Source: Paenibacillus xylanilyticus
GTDB lineage: Bacteria; Bacillota; Bacilli; Paenibacillales; Paenibacillaceae
Direction of reading: 5' to 3'
DNA: 64,000 bases
NCBI RefSeq assembly: GCF_013359935.1
Contig: NZ_JABMCB010000198.1
Coordinates: 62,001 to 126,000, forward strand
Part shown: positions 8,963 to 17,379 of the stretch, piece by piece
Layout: every line of letters starts with the position of its first letter
How positions within the stretch are numbered: the stretch's first letter is position 1
Notes under the pieces: model-generated
Database searches by the model: none
Seen by the model: the letters and a program-made list of their open reading frames with translations, nothing else
Told to the model about the DNA's origin: nothing
Translations under genes and position numbers: made by a program

Positions 8963-9493
8963 TTGAAAAGAAAAAAGAAATGGATATGGATCTCGCTGCT
9001 CATCCTGATTTTGATTCTGTTTGGACTTCAGCGCTTTTATATCTATATAACCCAGGACCAGCGCAATGAAGAAGCACTAGCTATTCAAGCGGCACAGGAG
9101 CAGCTGGGGATTACATCTTACGAGGATCTCCGAAAATACGTCTGGGGCCAAAAAGAAGGCGATGACAATATTTACTGGACCATGATGGCCAAAAATAAAG
9201 AGAATCAGGACATTGCCGTCTGGGTCAAATTCGATGCAACCAACAAACCTGTCACAGGGAATAACGCTGTGCACAGTGAGCTGCTGCAGAACGGGTTATC
9301 TGAAGCACAGATTCGGAATCGATTCAGCTCTGAAGTTCCAGGCGGAGAGATTAAGCGGATTATGCCAGGAGTTGTTAATGGAATCTATGTGTGGCAAGTG
9401 TATTACAAAGACGATACGCATAACTACTATCGATTCTATCGTTTTAGCAATGGCGACCAAGTTGATTTGGTATATACCATTCCAAACAGCTAA
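8963..9493 (+). CDS. YpmB-like membrane-anchored protein (DUF5590 type)
   Basis: 176 aa. Lysine-rich N-terminus followed by one hydrophobic segment (about residues 7-24) acting as a signal anchor, then an extracytoplasmic domain of about 150 aa rich in Tyr and Trp that looks like two PepSY-related units. The size and position before asnS/dnaD match Bacillus subtilis YpmB, which has no known function. Starts at TTG 8963 with AAAGGAAG about 9 bases upstream. Followed by a terminator. Confidence 0.7.
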   Translation: MKRKKKWIWISLLILILILFGLQRFYIYITQDQRNEEALAIQAAQEQLGITSYEDLRKYVWGQKEGDDNIYWTMMAKNKENQDIAVWVKFDATNKPVTGNNAVHSELLQNGLSEAQIRNRFSSEVPGGEIKRIMPGVVNGIYVWQVYYKDDTHNYYRFYRFSNGDQVDLVYTIPNS

Positions 9494-9533
9494 TCGAAAT
9501 AACAGAACTTTTTCTTAGGTAATTTCTTCAAAG

Positions 9534-9569
9534 AACCGGCAGATGGAAGCACGTCTGATCCGGTTTTTT
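9534..9569 (+). terminator. Rho-independent terminator after the YpmB-like gene
   Basis: Stem AACCGG/CCGGTT extended by CAGA/TCTG with a 2-base bulge, followed by TTTTTT. Confidence 0.85.
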
Positions 9570-9651
9570 GGCGTATCCTGCGAATCATTCTGGATTTGAA
9601 TAGTTAAAATTAATAATTTATTCATATTTTCGCCTTCGAAATTGTATATAC

Positions 9652-9717
9652 GATGTGATATACTCAAATATGTATTCAAGGATACATCAAACAGGAATAA
9701 AACCTGTTGGGCACATC
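9652..9717 (+). ncRNA. Possible three-stem RNA element upstream of the FtsH-like operon
   Basis: In the 225 bases between the terminator and the next gene, GATGTG (9652-9657) can pair with CACATC (9712-9717), enclosing two hairpins: ATGTAT/ATACAT (9670-9687, 6-base loop) and AACAGG/CCTGTT (9690-9708, 7-base loop). All three stems are perfectly paired. This resembles a three-way junction. I do not recognise it as a known riboswitch, and an AT-rich region can give such pairings by chance. The rest of the gap shows only weak promoter-like hexamers. Confidence 0.3.
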
Positions 9718-9794
9718 ACAGGTCATTCGTACACAATTCATATTATGCCTATAAGCTATAGGGATGGGCTCAAAATTTGGGAGGGGAAACTCAC

Positions 9795-10322
9795 TTGAAG
9801 CTAAAAGTATTGCCTATTGCTTTAACTGCCGTCATTTCAGCCGTTGTGTTGTTTGGAGGTTGGTTTGTGTATCGTCAAGTGGCCATGCAGAATCCGATTG
9901 AAAAAATGGTAACCCAATATGACGGGGTTAATGACGTTCACTTAACTATTAACCGCAATGACGTACAATTGAAACTTGATTTGCAGCCAGATGTGGATCT
10001 GGGCAGATTGGTTCAATATATTCAGAAAGAAGGACAGACACTGATCGGCACGCGTGCATTGAAACTGGACGTGGTGGATCATTCAAATGAAGCCCTGGAA
10101 AACTGGTGGGGCGATGCCATGTTTACTGTCGCTCAAGCGATGGAGAACAAGCAGTACACGGATATTACACCTACATTATCCAAAATGGCGACCAATGGTA
10201 TTCAAGTGAATACGGCCATGGATGACAATAACGTATACGTAAGCCTCCGAGATGGAGATGCCAGCAAGTTTATTATTCTGCCGCGTGTACCGGGTCAGAT
10301 AGGAGTGTGGCCTAATGCCTAA
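9795..10322 (+). CDS. Signal-anchored protein of unknown function, encoded with the FtsH-like protease
   Basis: 175 aa. A short Lys-containing N-terminus and one hydrophobic segment (about residues 5-24) predict a single-span protein with its remaining 145 residues outside the membrane. The outer domain alternates short beta-like and helical stretches and has no cysteine or catalytic motif that I recognise. TTG at 9795 is preferred because GGGAGGGG sits 8 bases upstream; a TTG at 9777 would include that site. Overlaps the FtsH-like gene by 8 bases, implying coupled synthesis and perhaps a shared complex. Confidence 0.7.
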   Translation: MKLKVLPIALTAVISAVVLFGGWFVYRQVAMQNPIEKMVTQYDGVNDVHLTINRNDVQLKLDLQPDVDLGRLVQYIQKEGQTLIGTRALKLDVVDHSNEALENWWGDAMFTVAQAMENKQYTDITPTLSKMATNGIQVNTAMDDNNVYVSLRDGDASKFIILPRVPGQIGVWPNA

Positions 10323-11817
10323 ATGGACGAAGGAAGTTGCCATTGGATTTGTCCCTGTGTTGATTATCTTTCTTGCTTTTGTTGGTGTGAATATTTTCCC
10401 CATTCTGATTGCAGCTGCGGTTGTGGGCGGATTGCTGCTTATGATGCAGATGCGCGGGGGAATTACGGTTGGAGCAGGTCAGGAACGCAAGCGCAAGAAA
10501 AAAGGACCTTCTAAACTGACTTTTGAAGAAATCGGCGGCCAGGACAGTGCCAAGCAGGAGCTGCGGGAAGCGCTTGATTTTCTGATCCGTCATGAAGAAA
10601 TTCAGAAGTTCGGGATTCGTCCTTTGAAAGGTATCCTCCTTACCGGCCCTCCGGGAACAGGGAAAACGCTGATGGCCAAAGCGGCCGCACACTATACCGA
10701 TTCCGTGTTTGTTGCAGCCTCAGGCAGTGAGTTTGTCGAGATGTATGTCGGTGTCGGTGCGGGCAGAATTCGTGATTTATTTCGCGATGCCAGAACACGT
10801 GCAGCAAAAGAAAATAAAGAGAACGCCATTATTTTTATTGATGAGATTGATGTGATCGGTGGTAAGCGTGAAGGCGGTCAGCAGCGCGAGTATGATCAGA
10901 CACTCAACCAGCTGTTGACGGAAATGGACGGAATTTATACATCCGATACACCTCGCATCCTTGTTATAGCGGCAACAAACCGCAAAGAAATGCTGGATAG
11001 CGCATTAACCCGTCCTGGACGTTTTGACCGTCATATCCAGGTAGACCTGCCTGACAAGAAAGGCAGAAAGCACATCCTGGAGCTCCATGCGGTGAATAAA
11101 CCTCTGCTCGAGGGTGTAAGCCTGGAGAAAACGGCTGAAGAATCCTATGGCTTCTCAGGTGCACAGCTGGAAAGTGTCATGAATGAAGCAGCAATTTACG
11201 CCATGAGAGATGGATTGCTCAACATTGAACAGCGTCACTTGTCTATGGCGATTGATAAAGTCATGATGGGTGAGAAAACGGATCGTGAATCCAGTGTAGA
11301 AGAGAAAAAACGGGTTGCGATTCATGAATTGGGACATGCCATCATGGCAGAACTCGTGCGTCCCGGCAGTGTTAGCCAGGTGGCGCTCAGCCCGCGTGGA
11401 CAGGCACTCGGTTATGTGCGTCACAATCCCCAGCAGGAGCAATTCTTATATACCAAACGTTTTCTGGAAGAGCAGATCATGATCGCACTTGGCGGAGCAG
11501 CTGCCGAAGAAATGTACTATGGTGGCCGCAGTACCGGTTCGCGCAACGACTTTGAGCAGGCGACCAATGTGGTACAGACCATGATGGCTTCTGGCCTGAC
11601 TTCCCTCGGAATCGTGAACATGGATATGGTTACAACGGAAGAGCTTATGCGTGAAAATAAAATGATTCTGCAGGATTTGATGGAACAGACCAAACGGCTT
11701 CTTGAAGAACAGCGGACAATTTTCGACAATTCATTGGATACACTGATGAGAGAAGAAGTGTTGTCTGGCGAACAATTTCGTTGTCAATTTCGTGACAGCG
11801 CCCTTTTACCGGCATAA
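10315..11817 (+). CDS. Compact FtsH-like membrane AAA+ zinc protease
   Basis: 500 aa. Residues 7-46 form two closely spaced membrane segments with almost no loop between them, unlike classic FtsH, which carries an extracytoplasmic domain there. The AAA+ module has Walker A GPPGTGKT at 111-118, Walker B IIFIDEID near 172, and arginine-finger region ALTRPGRFDR. The protease module has zinc motif HELGH at 337-341 and the third ligand Asp412 in STGSRND. All catalytic residues are present, so it should be an active ATP-dependent membrane protease. It is about 140 residues shorter than housekeeping FtsH and is probably a paralogue of it. Coupled to the preceding gene. Confidence 0.88.
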   Translation: MPKWTKEVAIGFVPVLIIFLAFVGVNIFPILIAAAVVGGLLLMMQMRGGITVGAGQERKRKKKGPSKLTFEEIGGQDSAKQELREALDFLIRHEEIQKFGIRPLKGILLTGPPGTGKTLMAKAAAHYTDSVFVAASGSEFVEMYVGVGAGRIRDLFRDARTRAAKENKENAIIFIDEIDVIGGKREGGQQREYDQTLNQLLTEMDGIYTSDTPRILVIAATNRKEMLDSALTRPGRFDRHIQVDLPDKKGRKHILELHAVNKPLLEGVSLEKTAEESYGFSGAQLESVMNEAAIYAMRDGLLNIEQRHLSMAIDKVMMGEKTDRESSVEEKKRVAIHELGHAIMAELVRPGSVSQVALSPRGQALGYVRHNPQQEQFLYTKRFLEEQIMIALGGAAAEEMYYGGRSTGSRNDFEQATNVVQTMMASGLTSLGIVNMDMVTTEELMRENKMILQDLMEQTKRLLEEQRTIFDNSLDTLMREEVLSGEQFRCQFRDSALLPA

Positions 11818-11842
11818 TTTATTTATGCCGGTTATTTTTTTT
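11808..11842 (+). terminator. Terminator overlapping the FtsH-like stop codon
   Basis: Perfect 10-base stem ACCGGCATAA/TTATGCCGGT with a 5-base loop, then a long T run. The TAA stop codon (11815-11817) forms the top of the 5' arm, so the last codons and the terminator share sequence. Confidence 0.9.
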
Positions 11843-11887
11843 TACATTTCACTCGTGCTAAGATATTATTATATGTTGGGTCGAAAT

Positions 11888-11915
11888 TTGTAATTTTCGG
11901 CGAACAGGGTACAAT
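11888..11915 (+). promoter_or_regulatory. Candidate sigma-A promoter for the hydroxyacyl-CoA dehydrogenase / ackA operon
   Basis: TTGTAA (11888-11893) and TACAAT (11910-11915) with a 16-base spacer, 36 bases before the start codon and after the preceding terminator. Confidence 0.6.
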
Positions 11916-11950
11916 AGAGAAATAGAGAACCGAAAGGATGGAGCAGAACC

Positions 11951-12823
11951 ATGTTTTTTAAAAAAATAGGAGTTGTCGGCGGCGGCACCATGGGACAAGG
12001 CATTTCCCAAATGCTCGCAGCCAAAGGACTTGATGTGCTTCTGGTGGAGCATACGACGGAGAAGCTTGACCATGCATATGACATGATCGAAACAAACCTA
12101 GATAAGCAATTGGAGAAATGGGCTATTACGAAAGCCGAAAAAAAATTGATTCTTTCCCGTATTACCAAAGTAGCTCATTTGGCTGAACTGGGATCTTGCG
12201 ATATGGTTATTGAGACGATTTCAGAAGACCTGGAAGCCAAAAAAGAGGTATTCGGTCAACTGGATCAAGTTTGCCCAAGCAACGTTATTCTTGCAAGTAA
12301 CACATCCACGCTGAGTTTGACCGAGCTTGCAAGCTCGACCAAATACCCAGAGCGTGTTATTGGTATGCACTTTATTCACCCGGTTTCCCGGGTTGACCTT
12401 GTAGAGATTATTCGTGGGTTGAAAACTTCGGATGCCACTTTCGATGAAACGAGAAGATTTGTGGAAGAAGTCGTGGACAAAAAAGGTGTAATGATCTATG
12501 AATCCCCAGGATTTGTTACGTCCAGACTGATCTGTCTTTTGATCAATGAAGCACTTCATGTCCTTCAGGAAGGCGTGGCTTCTGCTGAAGATATTGATGA
12601 TGCAATGCGGATCGGATACAATTTCCAACATGGTCCGCTTGAGATGGCTGACCGTTTCGGATTGGATTCTGTGGAAGCTGCACTGGAAAGAATGTTCCGT
12701 GAATTCGGTGAATTGAAATACCGTCCTTCCATCGTACTGAAGAAAATGGTACGTGCAGGACATCTTGGTGTTAAAACGGGCGAAGGATTCTTCAAGTACG
12801 ACAAGGATGGTGACCGGCTGTGA
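11951..12823 (+). CDS. 3-hydroxyacyl-CoA (3-hydroxybutyryl-CoA-type) dehydrogenase
   Basis: 290-aa NAD(P)-dependent dehydrogenase. Rossmann motif GVVGGGTMGQG at residues 7-17; catalytic His in GMHFIHP and the downstream ESPGFVTSRL segment; C-terminal helical domain with GYNFQHGPLEMAD and HLGVKTGEGFF. The family's usual HFFNP is HFIHP here and the following residues are RVDLVE, so it is a somewhat divergent member and the substrate is unsure. Overlaps ackA by 4 bases, linking acyl-CoA metabolism with acetate kinase. Confidence 0.85.
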   Translation: MFFKKIGVVGGGTMGQGISQMLAAKGLDVLLVEHTTEKLDHAYDMIETNLDKQLEKWAITKAEKKLILSRITKVAHLAELGSCDMVIETISEDLEAKKEVFGQLDQVCPSNVILASNTSTLSLTELASSTKYPERVIGMHFIHPVSRVDLVEIIRGLKTSDATFDETRRFVEEVVDKKGVMIYESPGFVTSRLICLLINEALHVLQEGVASAEDIDDAMRIGYNFQHGPLEMADRFGLDSVEAALERMFREFGELKYRPSIVLKKMVRAGHLGVKTGEGFFKYDKDGDRL

Positions 12824-14025
12824 AAGTACTCGTAATCAATGCGGGGAGTTCCTCGCTTAAATATCAATTGTATGACATGACGGATGAGTCCGTATTGGCT
12901 AAAGGCTTGGTAGAACGGATCGGAATGGATTCCTCCATTCTGACGCACAAACCGACTGGCCGTGAGGATGTTACTGAAGTTAGTGAAATTCTGGAGCATA
13001 CAACAGCAATTCGTAAAGTCATTGACATTTTGACAGATAAAGAAAACGGCGTTCTGGGTTCGGTAGATGAGATTCAGGCTGTTGGACACCGTGTCGTTCA
13101 TGGTGGGGAAGCATTCAAGGAGTCCGCTCTGGTTGATGATGCATCCAAGGCTGAGATTCGTCGTCTGTTCGATTTGGCACCACTTCACAACCCTGCGGCC
13201 ATGATGGGTATTCGTGCGGCTGAATCCAATATGCCAGGTGTACCTCAGGTGATGGTATTTGATACGGCATTCCATCAAACGATGCCTGAGAAAGCCTATC
13301 TCTACGCGATCCCTCGTGTGCTGTACAAAAAATACAAAGTGCGTCGTTACGGTGCCCATGGTACTTCCCATGATTACGTAAGCAAGACTGCAGCCGAGTA
13401 TTTGGGTCGTCCGGTAGAAGATCTGAAAATCATCACTTGTCACGTCGGTAATGGCGGTAGTGTAACGGCGGTTCAAGGTGGCGTGTCTGTGGATACATCC
13501 ATGGGTATGACTCCGCTTGAAGGTTTGATGATGGGAACACGCAGTGGTGACCTAGATCCGGCCATCGTACCTTACGTGATGAACAAGGAAGAACTCAGCG
13601 TGAGCGAAGTGAACTCCATGTTGAACAAACACAGCGGACTGCTGGCGATCTCCGGAATCAGCAGTGACATGCGTGAGATTACAGAAGGTATGGAGAACGG
13701 TGATGCGAACTCCACCCTTGCTTTCGAAATGTACGAATATCGTTTGCGTAAATATATCGGTTCATATGCAGCTGCAATGAACGGTGTGGACGTAATCGTA
13801 TTTACTGCAGGGGTCGGCGAGAACTCCGTAGTTCTTCGTCAAAAAGTATGTGAACAACTTACTTACCTGGGTGTTGAAGTGGATGAAGCCCTCAATGCCA
13901 TCCGTTCCGGCGAACCACGCCGGATTACAACAGCGAATTCCAAAGTGGAGGTACTCGTCGTACCTACCAATGAAGAATTGGTAATTGCTCGTGATACACA
14001 CCGAATCGTATTGAATTCTAAGTAA
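12820..14025 (+). CDS. ackA: Acetate kinase
   Basis: Interconverts acetyl phosphate plus ADP with acetate plus ATP. 401 aa, usual length; starts GTG at 12820 inside the preceding stop region. Motifs: LVINAGSSSLKYQLYD at the N-terminus, GHRVVHGGE, FDTAFHQTMP, YGAHGTSHDYVS, HVGNGGSV, GLMMGTRSGDLDP, FTAGVGENS and the C-terminal VPTNEELVIARDT. No gene for phosphotransacetylase is nearby. Confidence 0.97.
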   Translation: MKVLVINAGSSSLKYQLYDMTDESVLAKGLVERIGMDSSILTHKPTGREDVTEVSEILEHTTAIRKVIDILTDKENGVLGSVDEIQAVGHRVVHGGEAFKESALVDDASKAEIRRLFDLAPLHNPAAMMGIRAAESNMPGVPQVMVFDTAFHQTMPEKAYLYAIPRVLYKKYKVRRYGAHGTSHDYVSKTAAEYLGRPVEDLKIITCHVGNGGSVTAVQGGVSVDTSMGMTPLEGLMMGTRSGDLDPAIVPYVMNKEELSVSEVNSMLNKHSGLLAISGISSDMREITEGMENGDANSTLAFEMYEYRLRKYIGSYAAAMNGVDVIVFTAGVGENSVVLRQKVCEQLTYLGVEVDEALNAIRSGEPRRITTANSKVEVLVVPTNEELVIARDTHRIVLNSK

Positions 14026-14060
14026 TCTAATTGTAAAGTGAATATAGCATGTCAAGGAAG

Positions 14061-14096
14061 TGCAGGGGACAGGCTGAGGCCTGCCCGCTGCATTTT
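14061..14096 (+). terminator. Hairpin with weak T-tract between ackA and asnS
   Basis: Stem TGCAGGGGACAGGC with GCCTGCCCGCTGCA (two mismatches), 4-base loop TGAG, followed only by TTTTC. Probably a weak terminator or processing site. Confidence 0.5.
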
Positions 14097-14120
14097 CAAA
14101 TTTAGGAACCAAGGGGAGAT

Positions 14121-15422
14121 ATGGGCATGAGTACGGATTGTGTAATTCGTAATGTGAATGAGCATGTGGGCGAAACCGTTAAGATCGGTGCCTGGATTAA
14201 TAACAAACGTTCCAGCGGTAAAATTCAATTTTTGCAGCTGCGCGATGGAACCGGATATATTCAAGGGGTAGTCGTAAAGAGTGAAGTTAGCGAAGAAGTA
14301 TGGAATGATGCCAAAAGCCTGACGCAAGAAAGTTCCTTGTATGTAACGGGAATTATTCGTGAAGAACCACGCAGCGCATCCGGATATGAAATGACGGTTA
14401 CGGGCGTCGAGATCATTCATTTGACAGAAAACTATCCGATTACACCGAAAGAGCATGGTGTTGATTTCTTGATGGATCATCGTCATCTTTGGCTTCGTTC
14501 CACCAAACAACGTGCTGTTATGGTGATCCGTGCAGAGATCATCCGCGCAGTTCAGCAGTTTTTTGATGGTAACGGATTCACACAGGTTGATCCTCCGATT
14601 CTGACACCTTCGTCTGCCGAAGGTACAACGAACCTGTTCCACATCAAATATTTTGATGAAGATGCTTATCTTACTCAAAGTGGGCAGTTGTACATGGAAG
14701 CTGCGGCAATGGCGCTGGGTAAAGTATATTCCTTCGGACCAACGTTCCGTGCCGAGAAATCCAAAACCCGCCGCCATCTGATTGAGTTCTGGATGATTGA
14801 GCCGGAAATGGCATTTGTGGATCACGAAGAAAGTTTGCGGGTACAAGAGAAGTTCATCGCACACGTGGTTCAGTCTGTCGTGAAAAACTGTCGTGCTGAA
14901 CTGGAATCCATCGGGCGTGACGTATCCAAACTCGAAGGTATCGCAGCTCCATTCCCGCGTATTACGTATGATGAGGCGATTGAGTTCCTGAACGGACAAG
15001 GCTTCGATATTCCTTGGGGAGAAGATTTCGGTGCCCCTCATGAGACTGCAATTGCCGAGAAGTATAATACACCGGTATTTATTACGCATTACCCGGCTGG
15101 CATCAAGGCCTTTTACATGAAACCTGATCCGAATCGTCCCGAAGTTGTTCTTTGTGCTGATATGATCGCACCAGAAGGCTACGGAGAAATCATTGGTGGA
15201 TCGCAACGTATCGATGATCCCGAGTTGATGCAGCAGCGCTTTGAAGAGCACAAGTTGTCCGACGAGGCATATCAATGGTACTTGGATCTGCGTAAATACG
15301 GATCGGTTCCTCATTCCGGCTTCGGCCTCGGATTGGAGCGGACGGTAGCATGGATCTGTGGATTGGATCATGTACGTGAGACAATTGCATTCCCACGTAT
15401 GCTCTACCGTCTGTACCCTTAA
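14121..15422 (+). CDS. asnS: Asparaginyl-tRNA synthetase
   Basis: Class IIb aminoacyl-tRNA synthetase charging tRNA-Asn. 433 aa. N-terminal OB-fold anticodon-binding domain with GAWINNKRSSGKIQFLQLRD; catalytic domain with motif 2 FRAEKSKTRRHLIEFWMIE and motif 3 GFGLGLERTVAWICG. ATG 14121 and 14127 are both served by AAGGGGA. Stop overlaps the dnaD start (TAATG), as in Bacillus. Confidence 0.97.
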   Translation: MGMSTDCVIRNVNEHVGETVKIGAWINNKRSSGKIQFLQLRDGTGYIQGVVVKSEVSEEVWNDAKSLTQESSLYVTGIIREEPRSASGYEMTVTGVEIIHLTENYPITPKEHGVDFLMDHRHLWLRSTKQRAVMVIRAEIIRAVQQFFDGNGFTQVDPPILTPSSAEGTTNLFHIKYFDEDAYLTQSGQLYMEAAAMALGKVYSFGPTFRAEKSKTRRHLIEFWMIEPEMAFVDHEESLRVQEKFIAHVVQSVVKNCRAELESIGRDVSKLEGIAAPFPRITYDEAIEFLNGQGFDIPWGEDFGAPHETAIAEKYNTPVFITHYPAGIKAFYMKPDPNRPEVVLCADMIAPEGYGEIIGGSQRIDDPELMQQRFEEHKLSDEAYQWYLDLRKYGSVPHSGFGLGLERTVAWICGLDHVRETIAFPRMLYRLYP

Positions 15423-16141
15423 TGATTAATCGGGAACCTATGGAAGAAACCGGCTCCAAAGCGTGGCTGAGTGGCGTAGCTTACGGGTTGACATCTGGAA
15501 CAGCACAGCTCCCGTATGCTTTGTTGCGTTATTATCATCAACTTGGATTAACAGATTCCGAAGTGCTTTTGCTGATTCAATTGCTGGGTTACCGTCAGGC
15601 AGAATTCAATGAGTTTCCTACCCTGGAAGAGCTCGCGGCACGTATGGGACTTGCCCCTGAAGGCATCGCCAGAATGCTGCAGCGACTGATGCGGGATGGA
15701 TATATTTTCATTGATGAGCATCGGGACGAGGAACGGGATATTCAGTACGAGCGTTACGATTTGCATGGACTGTATGCCAAGCTCGCAACGTGTGTCGCTG
15801 AAGATGCAGCAGCAGCGCGAGCACAGCAGATGAGCATGAACGCACGTCCAAATTCGAACAGTGTTCAAATAGAAGAGGAAGAACGAAACATGTTCTCCAT
15901 CTTTGAAAAAGAATTTGGTCGTCCGTTATCACCTATGGAATGCGAAACGATCTCCAGCTGGCTGGATCAGGACCGATATCAGGAAGAGCTGATTTTGATG
16001 GCTCTGAAGGAAGCCGTATTTGCCGGCAAAGTGCATTTCCGTTACATTGACCGCATTTTGCTGGAATGGAGCCGCAACCGGGTGAAGAATGTTCAGGATG
16101 CGAAGGCATACACGCAGCGTTTCCGAAGCGGGGGACGTTAA
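15422..16141 (+). CDS. dnaD: DNA replication initiation protein DnaD
   Basis: Primosome protein that acts with DnaB and DnaI to load the replicative helicase at oriC and at restart sites. 239 aa: N-terminal winged-helix oligomerisation domain (about 15-105, LTDSEVLLLIQLLGYRQ then FPTLEELAARMG), variable acidic linker, and a C-terminal DnaB/DnaD domain (about 155-225) with the YIDRILLEW motif similar to the YxxxIxxxW signature. Translationally coupled to asnS. Confidence 0.93.
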   Translation: MINREPMEETGSKAWLSGVAYGLTSGTAQLPYALLRYYHQLGLTDSEVLLLIQLLGYRQAEFNEFPTLEELAARMGLAPEGIARMLQRLMRDGYIFIDEHRDEERDIQYERYDLHGLYAKLATCVAEDAAAARAQQMSMNARPNSNSVQIEEEERNMFSIFEKEFGRPLSPMECETISSWLDQDRYQEELILMALKEAVFAGKVHFRYIDRILLEWSRNRVKNVQDAKAYTQRFRSGGR

Positions 16142-16167
16142 TCACATGTAAAGGAACAATCAATGAA

Positions 16168-16198
16168 CAGGCCAGAAGACATTCTGCGCCTGTTTTTT
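16168..16198 (+). terminator. Rho-independent terminator after dnaD
   Basis: CAGGC/GCCTG stem continued by CAGAA/TTCTG (one bulged C), 4-base loop, followed by six T. Confidence 0.9.
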
Positions 16199-16346
16199 GA
16201 ATTCTAGATTGAATTGATCAAGCTACCCATGGAATGATTTTATCTTTTCAGGCAATGTAATCACATGAATTTAAAAAAAATTAAATAAATACGCAGGGGC
16301 AGCCCAGAAAGCTGTCGTCTATTGTAGTGGAGAGGAGGGGAGAGTC

Positions 16347-16898
16347 ATTGACGAAGCGCGCTTAATCGAACAAATCCGTCAAGGGGATACATCCAAGTTT
16401 CGTTTATTGATCGATAAGTACAGCCAGCATGTATACCATGTGGCGTATTCCGTACTCAGGAACGATCAGGAAGCGCAGGATGCAGCTCAGGAGGCGTTCA
16501 TTCAGATGTATAAATCTCTCCCCGATTACCGTTCCGAAGGATTCAAAACATGGCTTACCCGAATTGCCTTTCACAAAGCCATCGATGCGAAACGAAGGCT
16601 GGGCCGAAGAAGCAGCGAAGATCTGGGTGGAGAAGAACGAATAATCAACCTGCCTGGAAGCGAAGAAGATATTCTGGCCCGTCTCGTTCGGGAAGAACGC
16701 AAGGAAACTCTGCGTGAACGAATCAATCAACTGCCTGCCCAGCATCGGGACATTATTACTGCGTATTATTTAAGCGAAAAAAATTATGAGCAGATCGCCC
16801 ATGATGCCCAGGTGGCTGTCAAAACCGTGGAATCCCGTTTGTACCGTGCCCGGCAGTGGATCAGAATTCATTGGAAGGAGGATGAGTGGCGTGAGTAA
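16347..16898 (+). CDS. ECF-type RNA polymerase sigma factor (apparent ATT start)
   Basis: About 183 aa. Sigma region 2 covers residues 1-80 (RLIEQIRQGDTSKFRLLIDKY, then DAAQEAFIQMY, TWLTRIAFHKAID) and region 4 covers about 125-178 (LPAQHRDIITAYYLSE, YEQIAHD, TVESRLYRAR). The first in-frame ATG/GTG/TTG is the TTG at 16407, but that would remove the first 20 residues of region 2. The frame is open further upstream, and ATT at 16347 lies 6 bases after GAGGAGGGG, giving a family-like N-terminus (M)DEARLIEQ. I therefore annotate ATT. Overlaps the anti-sigma gene by 8 bases. Related to SigW/SigX-type factors; target regulon not visible. Confidence 0.88.
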   Translation: MDEARLIEQIRQGDTSKFRLLIDKYSQHVYHVAYSVLRNDQEAQDAAQEAFIQMYKSLPDYRSEGFKTWLTRIAFHKAIDAKRRLGRRSSEDLGGEERIINLPGSEEDILARLVREERKETLRERINQLPAQHRDIITAYYLSEKNYEQIAHDAQVAVKTVESRLYRARQWIRIHWKEDEWRE

Positions 16899-17343
16899 AA
16901 TCGAGATGTACGGCGTTCAGGACTGGACGGACTATATCGAAGGCCGAATTACCGGGGAACAAGCGATTCGCATGGAAAAGGTATTAATCGAAGATCCAGA
17001 AGCGATGGATCACTATCTGGAAGCTATGGGTATTCATCAAACATTGCCGAAACTGGATAATCCGGCTCACTTTGCGGATTCCATTATGGAACGCATCACA
17101 GATCTGGAACATTCAAAGAGCAAGCGCAAATCACGTTCAGGACGGAGCAGACGCTGGCTGGAGCATAAAGTATTTCATTACGCGGTAGCGGCCTGCCTGA
17201 CGTTAATCTTCCTCTCTTCTGGGGTGTTTGACAAGGTCGCACCTTATCACAAGTTCCACGAAGGCGAGCAGAGGGGATCTTTCACACAAAAATGGACGGA
17301 GGCAGCCACTTCATGGCTGGATAACTTCAAGCCTAAACCATAA
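16891..17343 (+). CDS. Probable membrane anti-sigma factor
   Basis: 150 aa starting at GTG 16891, which has GGAAGGAGG 9 bases upstream; the in-frame ATG at 16882 directly abuts that site. Residues 1-60 form an acidic helical cytoplasmic domain; a basic stretch (SKRKSRSGRSRRW) precedes one membrane helix near 90-110 (AVAACLTLIFLSS), leaving a short outer tail. There is no obvious HxxxCxxC zinc motif, so it is not a classic ZAS anti-sigma factor. The function is inferred from topology and from coupling to the sigma gene. Confidence 0.7.
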   Translation: MSKIEMYGVQDWTDYIEGRITGEQAIRMEKVLIEDPEAMDHYLEAMGIHQTLPKLDNPAHFADSIMERITDLEHSKSKRKSRSGRSRRWLEHKVFHYAVAACLTLIFLSSGVFDKVAPYHKFHEGEQRGSFTQKWTEAATSWLDNFKPKP

Positions 17344-17379
17344 ATAATTCGCATTGCCTGAAAAGAAAGGATGACGACT

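Noticed and set aside
14052..15371. 439-codon open frame on the minus strand opposite asnS
   Set aside because: Product is rich in Cys, His and Ile without family features; asnS in the other frame is complete and strongly conserved.
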